In this document: positions 45,122 through 55,240 of the stretch, piece after piece
Numbering within the stretch: the first letter of the stretch is position 1
How the letters are laid out: each line of letters opens with the position of its first letter
Source of the DNA: Corynebacterium sp. 13CS0277
GTDB taxonomy: Bacteria > Actinomycetota > Actinomycetes > Mycobacteriales > Mycobacteriaceae
DNA: 64,000 nucleotides
NCBI RefSeq assembly: GCF_002994655.1
Contig: NZ_PPDL01000009.1
Coordinates: 62,001-126,000 of the forward strand
Direction of reading: 5' to 3'
Translations under genes and position numbers: made by a program
Notes under the pieces: model-generated
Told to the model about the DNA's origin: nothing
The model's input: the letters and a program-made list of their open reading frames with translations, nothing else
The model's database searches: none

Positions 45122-45332
45122 GCGGTGGTGCCAGCACCCCACGGCACCCCCGGATCGGGGGTAGCTAGGTGCGGCGATGGGCGGGGTGACGCGCCCTTAT
45201 GACACCATCGGCCACAGCAACCGAACACGACTCCCTCCTCGTGTGGTGCCTGCTGAGCCCGGCCCTCATGCTGTGTGCTCAGGCGCTGGTGCGTACGTCA
45301 CGGGGTGGGGGTTGCCCTTGAGGGAGGCTCCC

Positions 45333-46889
45333 ATGGCTACTGGCTCCACCACCCACACTCTTCGCATTCTGCTGGGATGCTCACTGCTGCTGGCATGCGT
45401 CGTGCAGGTGCTAGGTCCCAGCGTCAGCGGGCTGCGGCTGCTTCTCGCGGGGATTCCGCTGACGATGCTGGCGCTGCTGCTGGGCATCCACATGGAGCTG
45501 ACGTTCCGCACTGCGGGCCCGCTGCGGGTGGTGGGGCTGGGCTTTGTGCTGCTGGCGTTGGGGTACGTCATCGACGACAGCAGCCCGGCCGCGTGGATAT
45601 TCACCACTTTCGGCACAGCGCTGGCTGTGTGCGCGCCTCTATTGTGGGCGCCGACTGCGCTGGTGTGGGTGGCGGTGGTACTGCTGGCTGCGGGGGATGT
45701 GCTCGGCATCCTCCCTACTCCGCAGCAGGCGGTGTTCCTCCCGATCAGTGTGCTGCCCCTGTTTGAGCGCGCCGGCTGGTTGGTGCTCGTCGCTTTCGGG
45801 ATGCTGGCGGGGCGCGCGATCCCACAACAGGCTGAGCCTGCTGAGTCCGCTGAGTCCGCTGAGTCCGCTGAGTCTTCTGACGCTGCGTCCCCCTCCCGGG
45901 GCCGCCGCCTGCTGGGTGTGCTGGTGGCAGTGGGCGTCGTCGCGCTCGGGGTGCGGGTGTACCTGTTCGGTTTCGGTGGTGGCGAAGCCCTGGCCACAGC
46001 AGTGGCGTTCCTATTCGACGGCGATTCCTACGGTTTCGTCAACGGCGCGCTGGCGTTCGTGCCGCTGTCCGGCGGGTGGCCGGATCTGCTCCTCCGGGGT
46101 GCGATAGCCGCCGGGCTGCTCAGCGGGCTGGCACTCATGCCGTGGCGGGCTCGTCTCCTGCGTCCCCTCAGCGGCTTCGTAGCCGCCTGCGGCGCCATGG
46201 TGGTCTCCGTGGCGGTCGTGCATGCGGCCGTGCTGGCGGCAGCATACGACGAGACGGCCACCGCCCCGCAGGCGAAGGTCTACCAGGACGTGTCCTCGAC
46301 TGTGCCTGCGGCGGCGGAGACGCAGCTGTTTGCGCTGCGGGATGCCCTCCTGGCGGACCCGCAGTGGCAGGCGGACGACACGGAAGCGCTCATCCGGCTG
46401 CTCAACATGCCGGCGCAGTTGCTGGCCGCCCACAGCATGGTGGAGGAGTCCTCCCTTGAACTGCCCAGTCCTACCCCCGCCGGCGTCGAGGAAGGGGAGG
46501 AACCTATCCCTGGGCTTATGGTGTTCGCCCAGCAGGTGCGCGCCCGCCTTGCGGCGGCCACCACCTTCGAGGACCTCGGCCAGCTCGACGAGGACATTGA
46601 TGACTTCCTCGCGGACGCACTCGCTGATTCCACCCTGCCGCAGGGAATGCCCCCGGTCGACGAGGATGACCCCGCAGCCGACATCATTGCGGCCTACCGC
46701 ACGAACCCCTGGCCGGCGGACACGCTGACGCTGGGGGTGCTTCCCGGGTGGGCGCTGGCACTCGACGCGACAGCTATCGTTGGCTGGGTGCTGCTGTGGT
46801 GGCGGGGGCTGCGCAGCACTCCCCTACAGTGGCTGCAGCGCCGCACCGCCACATGGTGGCGCCAGCCCTCGCCCTCAGTGACGTCCTGA
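45333..46889 (+). CDS. polytopic membrane protein with extracytoplasmic domain (paralogue of 32372)
   Basis: A 518-residue protein of unknown family. Layout: five or six hydrophobic segments (1-160), a linker with repeated Ala-Glu-Ser triplets (167-181), further segments around SYGFVNGALAFVPLSGG (232-248), an acidic hydrophilic domain (about 300-460) and a last helix (about 475-495). The order and the central motif match the product encoded at 32372. The ATG with AGGGAGG upstream was chosen; here the N-terminus is intact, unlike in the paralogue. Ends 59 bp before the converging kdpE. Confidence 0.7.
   Translation: MATGSTTHTLRILLGCSLLLACVVQVLGPSVSGLRLLLAGIPLTMLALLLGIHMELTFRTAGPLRVVGLGFVLLALGYVIDDSSPAAWIFTTFGTALAVCAPLLWAPTALVWVAVVLLAAGDVLGILPTPQQAVFLPISVLPLFERAGWLVLVAFGMLAGRAIPQQAEPAESAESAESAESSDAASPSRGRRLLGVLVAVGVVALGVRVYLFGFGGGEALATAVAFLFDGDSYGFVNGALAFVPLSGGWPDLLLRGAIAAGLLSGLALMPWRARLLRPLSGFVAACGAMVVSVAVVHAAVLAAAYDETATAPQAKVYQDVSSTVPAAAETQLFALRDALLADPQWQADDTEALIRLLNMPAQLLAAHSMVEESSLELPSPTPAGVEEGEEPIPGLMVFAQQVRARLAAATTFEDLGQLDEDIDDFLADALADSTLPQGMPPVDEDDPAADIIAAYRTNPWPADTLTLGVLPGWALALDATAIVGWVLLWWRGLRSTPLQWLQRRTATWWRQPSPSVTS
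45831..45875 (+). repeat. five 9-bp in-frame repeats (Ala-Glu-Ser/Pro)
   Basis: Units of GCTGAGTCC or one-base variants, five times, encoding AEP followed by four AES triplets in the cytoplasmic linker of the membrane protein. A likely site of length change. Confidence 0.8.
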
Positions 46890-46948
46890 CACACAGCTTC
46901 CACCGCTGCGCCACGCCCCGTGGGCCCACGCCCCTGTGCGGCATCGTC

Positions 46949-47668
46949 TCAGAGTTCGAAGCGATAGCCGGTGCCCGGCACCGTGAGAATGTGGGCCGGG
47001 TTTTTCGGGTCTCGTTCCAGCTTGTGCCGCAGCTGGGAGATGTAGACCCGCAGGTAGTTGGTTTCCCGGTTGTAGTTGTCGCCCCACACAGCGTGGAGGA
47101 GATCCAATTTGCTCACCATGCGTCCCCGGTGACGCAAAAGGTAAGTGACGATATCCCACTGGTTGGGTGACAGGCGCACCGGTGCGCCGTCGCGGTACAC
47201 CGCACCGGCAGCGAGATCGAAGCGCAGCCACCCATCATGGGTACTGATCTGGGCGGCGCCCTCGCCGGCGGGGGCGGACCGTCGCCGCAGCGCCGCCCGC
47301 ACGCGGGCGAGGAGTTCGCCCATGGCAAAGGGTTTGGTGACGTAGTCGTCGGCACCGCTGTCAAGAGCTTCGATTTTGCCTGCTTGTTCGTGCCGGGCGG
47401 AGACCACGATGATGGGCACGTCGGACCAGCCGCGGGTGCCGCGCAGCACCCCCAGCCCGCTGGTATCGGGCAGCCCAAGGTCCAGCAGCACCAGGTCGGG
47501 TGCCCAGTCGGAGACGTCGACGAGGGCTTGGGTGGCGCTGGTGGCGACCCGGGTGGCATAAGAGCGGGCTTTGAGATTAATGGCGATTGCCTGCGCGAGG
47601 GCAGTGTCGTCTTCGACGATGAGAATGCGGGTGGCGGTGGATGCGGTGGTGTCGCTGGGGCTACCCAT
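46949..47668 (-). CDS. kdpE: response regulator KdpE
   Basis: A 239-residue OmpR-type regulator. Receiver domain with phospho-acceptor Asp63 in DLVLLDLGLPD, the usual acidic pair EDD near the N-terminus and Lys in YVTKPF; C-terminal winged helix ending YISQLRHKLERDP...TVPGTGYRFEL. It would be phosphorylated by KdpD and activate kdp transcription at low potassium or turgor stress. The ATG overlaps the kdpD stop by 8 bp. Last gene of the kdp series. Confidence 0.95.
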   Translation of the reverse strand: MGSPSDTTASTATRILIVEDDTALAQAIAINLKARSYATRVATSATQALVDVSDWAPDLVLLDLGLPDTSGLGVLRGTRGWSDVPIIVVSARHEQAGKIEALDSGADDYVTKPFAMGELLARVRAALRRRSAPAGEGAAQISTHDGWLRFDLAAGAVYRDGAPVRLSPNQWDIVTYLLRHRGRMVSKLDLLHAVWGDNYNRETNYLRVYISQLRHKLERDPKNPAHILTVPGTGYRFEL

Positions 47669-50315
47669 GGGTGGTGCTCTCCTGGGTGTCGGCGGGTGCT
47701 GCGGGGAGGGTGATGATGAAGGTGGCGCCGCCGCCGGGGGTGGGTTCGTAGCCCAGGCTACCGCCCATCGCTTCCACGAAGCCTTGGGCGACCGCCAACC
47801 CCAATCCGAGGCCTTGGTTGCCGTGGTCGCCGAGGCGTTGGAAGGGCACGAAGAGATCCTCCACTTTGTCGGGCGGTACTCCCGGACCGTGGTCACTGAT
47901 CCGCAGGGCCACCTCGGCACCCGGGGTGCAGGTGGCGGTGATGTGCACCGGGGAGGCGGGCGCATAGAGCCGGGCGTTGATGAGCAGGTTCGCCAGCACT
48001 CGTTGCATAAGGCCGGCATCGCCGATGACCTCCGGGCAGTCATCGGGGATGTCTGTTGTGGTGTGAGCAGCGGCTTCGGGCAGTTCGGCGACGGTGGCGT
48101 CCACCACGTCGGCGACGCGCAAGGGGGTTTGGCTGACTGTGACGGCGTGGGAGTTGACCCGGGACATGTCCAGCAGGTTGCCGACGACGGTGTCGAGGCG
48201 GTCGGTGGATTGCTCAATCATGGCCACCAATTGGCGGCGCGTGTCCTCGCCGAGGTCGACGTCGTCGAGGGTGAGGGAACTGACGGCCGCTTTGATACCG
48301 GCCAAAGGGGTGCGCAGGTCGTGGCTGACGGCGGTCAGCAGCGCCGTGCCGACCCGGTTACCGGCTTCCAGGGCGGCGGTCGCGCGCCGCATCGCGTCGA
48401 TGTCTTCCCGCGCCAGGAGGGTGGCGATACGGCCCCCGTGGGCCTCCATAATGGTGAGGTCTTCGGGGGTAAGCTCCCGGCCGGCGTCCCACACCACCAG
48501 CCGAAGTTCCTCCGACAGGGGGATGCGGGCCCGCCCGGGGGCGGCGGGCTCCGCATCAACCAGCGCCCCATCGCCGGCACTGGAGGCGACGGTGAACCAC
48601 TTCTTCCGCTCCGCGGCATAGCGTTGCAAGTCCACCCTGCCCAGGGCGAAGGTTTCCCGCAGCCGGCGCAGCAATCCCGTCATGTCGTCACCGCCGCGCA
48701 GCACCCCTGTCGCCAGATCAGTGAGGACCACGGCTTGTTGTTGGGCGCGACGCGCCTGCCGGCCGCGCCGCTCCGCGAGGTCGACGACGAGGGACACAGC
48801 GACCGCGATGACGAGGAACAGCAGCAACGCGACAATGTTTTCCGGGTCCGTCATGTTGAACGTGTGGGTGGGTTCGGTGAAAAACCAGTTCGCCAGGAGG
48901 CTGCCGCTGAGCACCGCGACGATGGCGGGCCTGAGTCCTGCGGCCATGACGATGAGCACGACGAGCGTGAGGTATCCCAGCAGGATGGGGGCGAAGAAGT
49001 CCGGGGTGGGGTTGAGCGCCAGCACCCCGGCGGTGAGTAGCGGTGGGCCGGCCGTTGCCGCCGCCCAGCCACCGAGGGTGCGGTGCCGGCTCAGCGGCAT
49101 ACCGCGCCGTAAGTACCGCCACGGGCGGCGCGGGGTGTGCTCGGCGGCGGTGGACACGATGTGCACGTCGATGCCTTTGCCCGCCTGGTCGATGATGCGG
49201 CGGCTGGTGCGCGCCGAAGGCGAAAAACGCCCGATGCCCGCCGTGCCGATGAGCAGCTGGGAGGCGTTGACACTCGTCGCGAAGTCAATGAGCGTGTCGG
49301 CCACGTCGCTGCCGAGCACGATCCGCCACTCGCCTTGGAGTTCCTCGGTGAGTTGCTGCAGCCGCGCCAGGGTCTGCGGCGCCTGGTAGCGCAGCCCATC
49401 ATCAACGGCAATGTGCACGACGATGAGTTCGCGCCCGGCCTGGCGGCCGGCGATGCGCGCGCCACGCCGGATGAGCATGTCACTGTCGGCACCACCGTCG
49501 ACGGCGACGACGATGCGTTCCCGGGTGGGCCAGTGCTCAGTGATGTCCTCCCGCTGGCGGTAGGCGTCGAGGCCTTCCTCCACCTTGTCGGCGAGCCACA
49601 GCAGGCTCAGCTCGCGCAGGGCGGTCAGGTTGCCCAGGCGGAAATAGTTCGCCAGGGCCGCTTCGGCGCGCACCGCATCGTAGATGTCGCCGCGGGACAG
49701 CCGGATCCGCAGCGCATCGGGGGTGAGATCGACAAGCACCACATCGTCGGCGTCGCGCAGCACCTGGTCGGGCACGGTTTCCCGCTGGCGGGTGCCGGTC
49801 ACAGCGGCGACGACGTCGTTGAGGGACTCCAGGTGCTGGATATTGACGGTGGAGATGACGTCAATGCCGGCGTCCAGCAGCGTGTAGACGTCCTGCCAGC
49901 GCTTGGTGTGGGGTTCGGTGTCCTCCCCCGGGTCCGCAGGGGTGGCGGGTGCGGCAACGATAGTGTGGGCGAGCTCGTCGACGAGGGCGACCCGGGGCGC
50001 GCGGCGGAGGATGTCGGCGACATCCATGTCCTCAAACGTCGCGCCCTTGTGCTGCACCGTCAGGCGGGGCACGACAGGGAGACCCTCCACCTGGGCGCGG
50101 GTGCGGGCCCGCCCGTGATCTTCAACGAAACCGACGAGCACATCCACGCCCTGGGCGGCGAGTTCGTGCCCTTCCTGCAGCATGGCGTAGGTTTTGCCGA
50201 CTCCGGGGGCGAATCCGAGGTACACCTTGAGGCTTCCCCGCCGCGTCCCGCGGGCATCTCCTGTGCCTGCCGTCTCGTGTGTGCTCGCAGTTGCTTGCGT
50301 CGCCGTGTGCCCCAC
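47661..50315 (-). CDS. kdpD: sensor histidine kinase KdpD
   Basis: An 884-residue sensor. N-terminal KdpD domain with Walker A GFAPGVGKT (34-42), a universal-stress-protein domain (about 240-370), four membrane helices (about 400-500), a GAF-like region, then the kinase core with SHDLRTP (His665), a normal N-box (NLLINARLYAP) and G-boxes DHGPGVP and GLGLGLA. Senses low K+ and phosphorylates KdpE. The GTG start follows AAGGAACACAAGCAC. It starts 174 bp after kdpC ends. Confidence 0.95.
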   Translation of the reverse strand: MGHTATQATASTHETAGTGDARGTRRGSLKVYLGFAPGVGKTYAMLQEGHELAAQGVDVLVGFVEDHGRARTRAQVEGLPVVPRLTVQHKGATFEDMDVADILRRAPRVALVDELAHTIVAAPATPADPGEDTEPHTKRWQDVYTLLDAGIDVISTVNIQHLESLNDVVAAVTGTRQRETVPDQVLRDADDVVLVDLTPDALRIRLSRGDIYDAVRAEAALANYFRLGNLTALRELSLLWLADKVEEGLDAYRQREDITEHWPTRERIVVAVDGGADSDMLIRRGARIAGRQAGRELIVVHIAVDDGLRYQAPQTLARLQQLTEELQGEWRIVLGSDVADTLIDFATSVNASQLLIGTAGIGRFSPSARTSRRIIDQAGKGIDVHIVSTAAEHTPRRPWRYLRRGMPLSRHRTLGGWAAATAGPPLLTAGVLALNPTPDFFAPILLGYLTLVVLIVMAAGLRPAIVAVLSGSLLANWFFTEPTHTFNMTDPENIVALLLFLVIAVAVSLVVDLAERRGRQARRAQQQAVVLTDLATGVLRGGDDMTGLLRRLRETFALGRVDLQRYAAERKKWFTVASSAGDGALVDAEPAAPGRARIPLSEELRLVVWDAGRELTPEDLTIMEAHGGRIATLLAREDIDAMRRATAALEAGNRVGTALLTAVSHDLRTPLAGIKAAVSSLTLDDVDLGEDTRRQLVAMIEQSTDRLDTVVGNLLDMSRVNSHAVTVSQTPLRVADVVDATVAELPEAAAHTTTDIPDDCPEVIGDAGLMQRVLANLLINARLYAPASPVHITATCTPGAEVALRISDHGPGVPPDKVEDLFVPFQRLGDHGNQGLGLGLAVAQGFVEAMGGSLGYEPTPGGGATFIITLPAAPADTQESTTHG

Positions 50316-50489
50316 GTGCTTGTGTTCCTTACAGCTTGTCTCGTGCCACGGCACCGAAGGAAGGGCGTCTGCTCCCCTTCGGTGCAGCGGCGGGGTGCGC
50401 GACTGCGCACCATCAGTGCTTTCTTTTCTAGCGCGTGTACCCCTGTGCGCGGGCCGTGTGCGGGGGCCTTACGGGGGTAGCACGGTGTG

Positions 50490-51056
50490 TTAATTGGTGG
50501 CCGCGGTGCGCTGAACCGCCAGGTTCAGCAGGAGCACGTTGACGCCGCGGCCTTCGGTGGCGTCGCCGATGAGCTCCAGGAGCTGTTCCTCTGCCACTCC
50601 GGTGGCGCGGGCCACGCGGGGCACCTGCAGTGCCGCGTAGTCCGGGGAGATATGGGGGTCAAGCCCGGAGGCGCTGGCGGTCACGGCGTCCACCGGCACG
50701 GCCGCCGGGTCCTGCAGTCCTTCCTCCGCCATGATGGCGAGCCTGCGGGCATCGACAGTGGCGATGAGCTCCGCATCGGTGAGGGTGAGGTTCGTGGCCC
50801 CGGAGTCCATGGCGTCGTAGCCGGCGGCCGAAGGCCGGGAGTGGAACATGTCCTGACCGGGGAATTCTTGGCCGATGAGCCGGGAGCCGACCACGGTGCC
50901 GGTGTCGTCGGTGACGAAGGACCCGTCGGTCTTCGCCGCGAACGCCCGCCCCACACCCCACATCGCGAAGGGGTACACCACCCCCAGCACGAGGGTGAAC
51001 AGCAGGAGAAACAGTGCGGAGGTGGCCAGGGTACGGCCGAAACGCGGAGGCAACAT
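50490..51056 (-). CDS. kdpC: potassium-transporting ATPase subunit C
   Basis: A 188-residue subunit with one N-terminal membrane helix and an extracytoplasmic domain. Typical motifs: GSRLIGQEF, FHSRPSAAGYDA, TASASGLDPHISP and RVNVLLLNLAL-like GVNVLLLNLAVQ at the end. Acts as catalytic chaperone of KdpB in the K+-importing ATPase. Starts 107 bp after kdpB. Confidence 0.96.
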   Translation of the reverse strand: MLPPRFGRTLATSALFLLLFTLVLGVVYPFAMWGVGRAFAAKTDGSFVTDDTGTVVGSRLIGQEFPGQDMFHSRPSAAGYDAMDSGATNLTLTDAELIATVDARRLAIMAEEGLQDPAAVPVDAVTASASGLDPHISPDYAALQVPRVARATGVAEEQLLELIGDATEGRGVNVLLLNLAVQRTAATN

Positions 51057-51163
51057 GGGTGATGCCCTTCCTTTCGTCGGTGGGTACGTGCACCACGCAC
51101 CCGATCACAGAGGGGGTCCCGCGCCCCGTGGGTGGGGCGCCGGGTGGGGCGGCAGCTGCCGCA

Positions 51164-53239
51164 CTAGAGGGTGAGTACCGCGCTGAGCAGCATGTCGATG
51201 AGTTTGATGCCGAGGAAGGGCACGAGGACCCCTCCGAGGCCAAAGATCGTCAGGTTGCGGCTGAGCAGCTTCGCCGCGCTGCCCGGGGTGTAGCGCACCC
51301 CCTTGAGCGCCAAGGGGATGAGCGCGATGATGATGAGCGCGTTGAAGATCACCGCCGACAGGATCGCCGACTGCGGGGAGTGCAGGTGCATGATGTTGAG
51401 CACCTCCAAGCCGGGGATGGTGGCGACGAACATGGCGGGGATGATGGCGAAGTATTTCGCCACATCGTTGGCGATGGAGAACGTCGTCAGCGCACCACGG
51501 GTGATGAGCAGCTGTTTGCCGATGTCGACGATTTCGATGAGTTTGGTGGGGTCGGAGTCCAGGTCGACCATGTTGCCGGCTTCTTTGGCGGCCATGGTGC
51601 CCGTGTTCATCGCCACGCCGACGTCTGCCTGCGCGAGCGCCGGCGCGTCGTTGGTGCCGTCACCTGTCATGGCGACCATCCGGCCGCCTGCCTGTTCCTT
51701 GCGGATGAGGGCGAGTTTGTCGTCGGGGGTGGCTTCGGCGAGGTAGTCGTCGACACCGGCCTCCGCGGCGATGGCTTTTGCGGTCAGTTCGTTGTCGCCG
51801 GTGACCATGACGGTGCGGATGCCCATCTGCTTCAGGGTGGCGAAGCGCTCCACAATGCCGTCCTTGACGATGTCCTTGAGGTAGATGACGCCCAGCACTT
51901 CTGCCGAGCTCGGAACCCCGGGCAGTGCCGCATAGGGGGTGTCCCCCGGGGTGGTGGGCCCGGTGCGGGCCACCACCAGGGCGGTGCCGCCCCGGGAGCT
52001 CACGTCAACCACGGTGTCGCCGACCTCGCCGGGGACGGTGCCGCCGTAGGTCTCGACGAGAGCGCACATTTCACTCGCCGCCCCCTTGAGCACACAGGAA
52101 CCGTCCGGGAGCGCCACACCGGACATGCGGGTCTGGGCGGTGAAGGGGATGAACGTCGCGTCCCGGAACTTGTCTTCCGGCAGTGCGCCGACAAGTCCCT
52201 CAGCGAGGGTGACGATGGAGCGCCCTTCCGGGGTGTCGTCCGCCAGGGAGGACAGCTGGCAGGCGGTGGCCAGGTCATCGCGGTCGACGCCGGGGGCGGC
52301 GATGATCTCGGCGGCGTGGCGGTCGCCGACGGTGATGGTGCCCGTCTTGTCGAGCAGCAGCGTCGACACGTCACCGGCGGCCTCCACGGCGCGGCCCGAC
52401 ATGGCCAGCACGTTGCGCTGCACCAGGCGGTCCATGCCGGCGATACCGATGGCGGAGAGCAGCGCCCCAATCGTGGTGGGGATGAGGCAGATGAGCAGCG
52501 CGACCAGCATGACGGGGTCCTGGCCGGCACCGACGAACTCCGCGGTCGGCGCGAGCGCCATGACCACGACGAGGAAGATGAGGGTGAGCACGTTGAGCAG
52601 GATCGACAGGGCGATCTCGTTCGGGGTCTTCTTCCGCTCCGCGCCCTCGACGAGGGCAATCATGCGGTCGATGAAGGTCTCCCCCGGTTTGGAGGTCACA
52701 GACACCACGATCGCGTCGCTCAAGACCCGGGTGCCGCCGGTGACCGCACAGCGGTCGCCGCCCGACTCCCGGATCACCGGGGCCGATTCGCCCGTGATGG
52801 CCGACTCGTCGACACTGGCCGCGCCGAGGATGACATCACCATCACCGGGAATGATCTCCCCGGCGGCGACGAGCACCGTATCGCCGGGGCGCAGCTGGTC
52901 GGCGGGGACCTCCTCGACGGTCGGCGACTCCAGGCTCGGCTCGCCCACGATCCTCAAGGCCATGGTGTCGTGGCTGGTGGCGCGCAGGGTCGCCGCCTGG
53001 GCCTGGCCGCGGCCTTCGGCGACCGCTTCAGCCAGGTTGGCGAAGAAGACCGTCAGCCATAGCCACACCGTGATGAGCCAGGTGAACGCACTCGGCGTGA
53101 CGATCGCCAGCACCGCGGTGAACAGGGCACCGACCTCGACGAGGAACATCACGGGGGTGCGGATCATCAGCCGCGGATCAAACTTCTTGCATGCCAGCCA
53201 CAGGGTGGCGGGGCTCAGCAGGCTGGTGGAGTGGGTCAT
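51164..53239 (-). CDS. kdpB: potassium-transporting ATPase ATP-binding subunit
   Basis: A 691-residue P-type ATPase. Phosphorylation site DKTGTIT with Asp297, actuator TGES (149-152), the [16 protein letters not shown] hinge and the membrane segments of the family are all present. It hydrolyses ATP to drive K+ moved through KdpA. The start overlaps the kdpA stop codon (ATGA). Confidence 0.97.
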   Translation of the reverse strand: MTHSTSLLSPATLWLACKKFDPRLMIRTPVMFLVEVGALFTAVLAIVTPSAFTWLITVWLWLTVFFANLAEAVAEGRGQAQAATLRATSHDTMALRIVGEPSLESPTVEEVPADQLRPGDTVLVAAGEIIPGDGDVILGAASVDESAITGESAPVIRESGGDRCAVTGGTRVLSDAIVVSVTSKPGETFIDRMIALVEGAERKKTPNEIALSILLNVLTLIFLVVVMALAPTAEFVGAGQDPVMLVALLICLIPTTIGALLSAIGIAGMDRLVQRNVLAMSGRAVEAAGDVSTLLLDKTGTITVGDRHAAEIIAAPGVDRDDLATACQLSSLADDTPEGRSIVTLAEGLVGALPEDKFRDATFIPFTAQTRMSGVALPDGSCVLKGAASEMCALVETYGGTVPGEVGDTVVDVSSRGGTALVVARTGPTTPGDTPYAALPGVPSSAEVLGVIYLKDIVKDGIVERFATLKQMGIRTVMVTGDNELTAKAIAAEAGVDDYLAEATPDDKLALIRKEQAGGRMVAMTGDGTNDAPALAQADVGVAMNTGTMAAKEAGNMVDLDSDPTKLIEIVDIGKQLLITRGALTTFSIANDVAKYFAIIPAMFVATIPGLEVLNIMHLHSPQSAILSAVIFNALIIIALIPLALKGVRYTPGSAAKLLSRNLTIFGLGGVLVPFLGIKLIDMLLSAVLTL

Positions 53240-54876
53240 GACAGCACCTCGGTGACGTATTCAGCAACAGGGCCCAGCACCAGGGTGGGCAGGAAAGTCA
53301 GGGCGCTGACGATGAACGCCACACCGACCATGAGGCCGACGAACTGGGGGCGGTGGGTGGGGAGTGTCCCGGCGGTGGGCGGCACGGGCTTTTGTTCCGC
53401 GAGCATGCCCGCCAGTGCCAGCACCATGACGATGGGCAGGAAGCGGCCGAAAAGCATCGCTGCGCCGAGGCTCATGTTGAACCAGGGGGTATCGGCACCG
53501 AAGCCGGCGAAGGCGGAGCCGTTATTGTTCGCCGCGGAGGTGTAGGCGTAAACGATTTCGCTGAGCCCATGGAAGCCGGTGTTGCCCAGGCTGTCAGGGG
53601 TGTCGGGCAGGACGGAGCTTACGGCGACGCCGACGAGCACAATCACCGGCATCACCAGGATGTACAGGCTGGTGGCTTTCATCTCCCGGGCCCCGAGCCT
53701 TTTGCCCAGGTACTCCGGGGTGCGGCCCACCATGAGCCCGGCGATGAACACCGCCAGGATGGCGACCATGAGCATGCCGTAGAGGCCTGAACCGACACCG
53801 CCGGGCGAAATTTCGCCGAGCAGCATGTTGAGGATGAGCATCCCGCCGCCGAGCGGACTGTACGAGGAGTGGAAGGAATCCACCGCGCCCGTCGATGTCA
53901 TCGTCGTCGACACAGCGAAGAACGCAGAGGGAATCACGCCGAAGCGCACCTCCCGGCCCTCCAGGGCGGGGGCACCAGCCGACCAGGAGCTTTCGAGCGA
54001 CAGCACCGCCGCCAGCGACAGCCCATACAGGGTGAGCATCGCGCCCAGCACCGCAAAGCCCTGGCGGGTATCCCCCACCATGCGTCCCAGCGTGCGCGTG
54101 AGCGAGAAGGGAATCACGAGGATGAGGAAGATTTCCAGGCAGTTGGTGAACTGGTTCGGCGACTCGAAGGGGTGGGAGGAGTTCGCGTTGAAGAAACCAC
54201 CGCCGTTGGTGCCGAGTTCCTTGATCACTTCCTGGGAAGCAACGAAGCCACCCGGGATGGTCTGGGCATCGCCCGCCAGCGTGGCAATCGTGGTGGGGGC
54301 GTGCAGGTTCTGAATCACACCCTGGCTCATGAGCAGCACCGCACCAATGACAGCGCCGGGGAGCAGCACCCGGAACACGGTGCGGGTGATATCGACCCAG
54401 AAGTTCCCCAGCCGGCCGTCGGTGGCCTTGGCAGCGAAACCACGGATGAGCGCGATCGCGACGCAAATACCCACTGCCGCGGAGACGAAGTTCTGTACCG
54501 CCAGGCCCATCATCTGCGTGAGCAGGCTCATCGCCTGTTCACCGGAGTAGGACTGCCAGTTGGTGTTGGTGGTGAAGGACACCGCCGTGTTGAAGGCCTG
54601 GTCGGGGCTGACGGAGTCCATCCCGAACGCCAGCGGCAGCCACGGCTGCAGACGCTGCAAGGCGTACACCGCCAGCACGCTGAGCACAGAGAACGCCAGG
54701 ACGCCGGCGGCGTAGACGTTCCACCGTTGGCTGCTGCGCGGGTCAACCCCGGCGAGGCGATAGATGGCGCGCTCCACGGCGCTGTCGTGCTGGTCGCTGT
54801 ACACCCGGGCCATGTAGTTACCGACCGGGATGTAGGCCACTGCGAGGGCGAGGAGCGTGAGAACAACGGGGATCAT
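53236..54876 (-). CDS. kdpA: potassium-transporting ATPase potassium-binding subunit
   Basis: A 546-residue channel-like subunit with about ten membrane helices. Selectivity-filter-like segments are visible: [28 protein letters not shown], and [13 protein letters not shown]. The family start [19 protein letters not shown] and the ATGA overlap with kdpF fix the N-terminus. Binds and passes K+ with high affinity. Confidence 0.97.
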   Translation of the reverse strand: MIPVVLTLLALAVAYIPVGNYMARVYSDQHDSAVERAIYRLAGVDPRSSQRWNVYAAGVLAFSVLSVLAVYALQRLQPWLPLAFGMDSVSPDQAFNTAVSFTTNTNWQSYSGEQAMSLLTQMMGLAVQNFVSAAVGICVAIALIRGFAAKATDGRLGNFWVDITRTVFRVLLPGAVIGAVLLMSQGVIQNLHAPTTIATLAGDAQTIPGGFVASQEVIKELGTNGGGFFNANSSHPFESPNQFTNCLEIFLILVIPFSLTRTLGRMVGDTRQGFAVLGAMLTLYGLSLAAVLSLESSWSAGAPALEGREVRFGVIPSAFFAVSTTMTSTGAVDSFHSSYSPLGGGMLILNMLLGEISPGGVGSGLYGMLMVAILAVFIAGLMVGRTPEYLGKRLGAREMKATSLYILVMPVIVLVGVAVSSVLPDTPDSLGNTGFHGLSEIVYAYTSAANNNGSAFAGFGADTPWFNMSLGAAMLFGRFLPIVMVLALAGMLAEQKPVPPTAGTLPTHRPQFVGLMVGVAFIVSALTFLPTLVLGPVAEYVTEVLS

Positions 54877-54959
54877 GAGAAACGCTCCGGGTTCAACAGG
54901 GCCACGAGGACGTAGATGATGGCGGCCGTGCCGAGCACACCGCCGATGATGAGGCTCAT
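54873..54959 (-). CDS. kdpF: KdpF small subunit
   Basis: A 28-residue single-helix peptide, MSLIIGGVLGTAAIIYVLVA..., ending in LNPERFS, the typical KdpF sequence. It stabilises the KdpABC complex in the membrane. ATGA overlaps with both neighbours: its stop with kdpA and its start with a further small ORF upstream. Confidence 0.9.
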   Translation of the reverse strand: MSLIIGGVLGTAAIIYVLVALLNPERFS

Positions 54960-55042
54960 AGTTTCTCTGCCCCCTTGAGGACAGCGAACACGAGCGCGAA
55001 GCCCACGAGAATCGCGAGCAGGCACACAATGTCGTTCAACAT
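54956..55042 (-). CDS. small membrane peptide at the head of the kdp operon
   Basis: A 28-residue single-helix peptide: MLNDIVCLLAILVGFALVFA followed by VLKGAEKL. It is as long as KdpF but differs in sequence, with a basic rather than PERF-type end. The stop overlaps the kdpF start (ATGA), making this the first of four genes joined by ATGA overlaps. Small ORFs of this kind are, as far as I recall, also seen before kdpF in other actinobacteria; a further small subunit or regulator of the pump is possible. No clear ribosome-binding site. Confidence 0.65.
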   Translation of the reverse strand: MLNDIVCLLAILVGFALVFAVLKGAEKL

Positions 55043-55083
55043 GAGGCCAGTGTGACCCACCGTCGCCCCACCACAGGGGGCCT

Positions 55084-55102
55084 TTAACGCTTTCTTAACA
55101 CC
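55084..55102 (-). promoter_or_regulatory. candidate KdpE box, proximal
   Basis: GGTGTTAAGAAAGCGTTAA: two GTTAA half-sites 11 bp apart, as expected for an OmpR-family dimer, about 42 bp before the first start codon of the kdp operon. The distal site shares all ten repeat bases and the leading GGT. Confidence 0.5.
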
Positions 55103-55221
55103 CCGGACCCGCCCCCATACGGGCACCCCGGACGCGTGACTCCCCCGCCACGAAGACCGTTGCTCCTGCTCTCCGCCGTCGCTGGCGACGCCCTCCCGCC
55201 ATCACCACCACGCATGCAACA

Positions 55222-55240
55222 TTAACCACCTGTTAACACC
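55222..55240 (-). promoter_or_regulatory. candidate KdpE box, distal
   Basis: GGTGTTAACAGGTGGTTAA: same GGTGTTAA-N6-GTTAA arrangement as the proximal site, 138 bp further upstream. It overlaps the last codons and stop codon of the HxlR gene. Confidence 0.4.

Noticed and set aside
46949..48217. A longer KdpE product reaching into kdpD
   Set aside because: The added part is kdpD in another frame; the receiver domain begins right after the chosen ATG.
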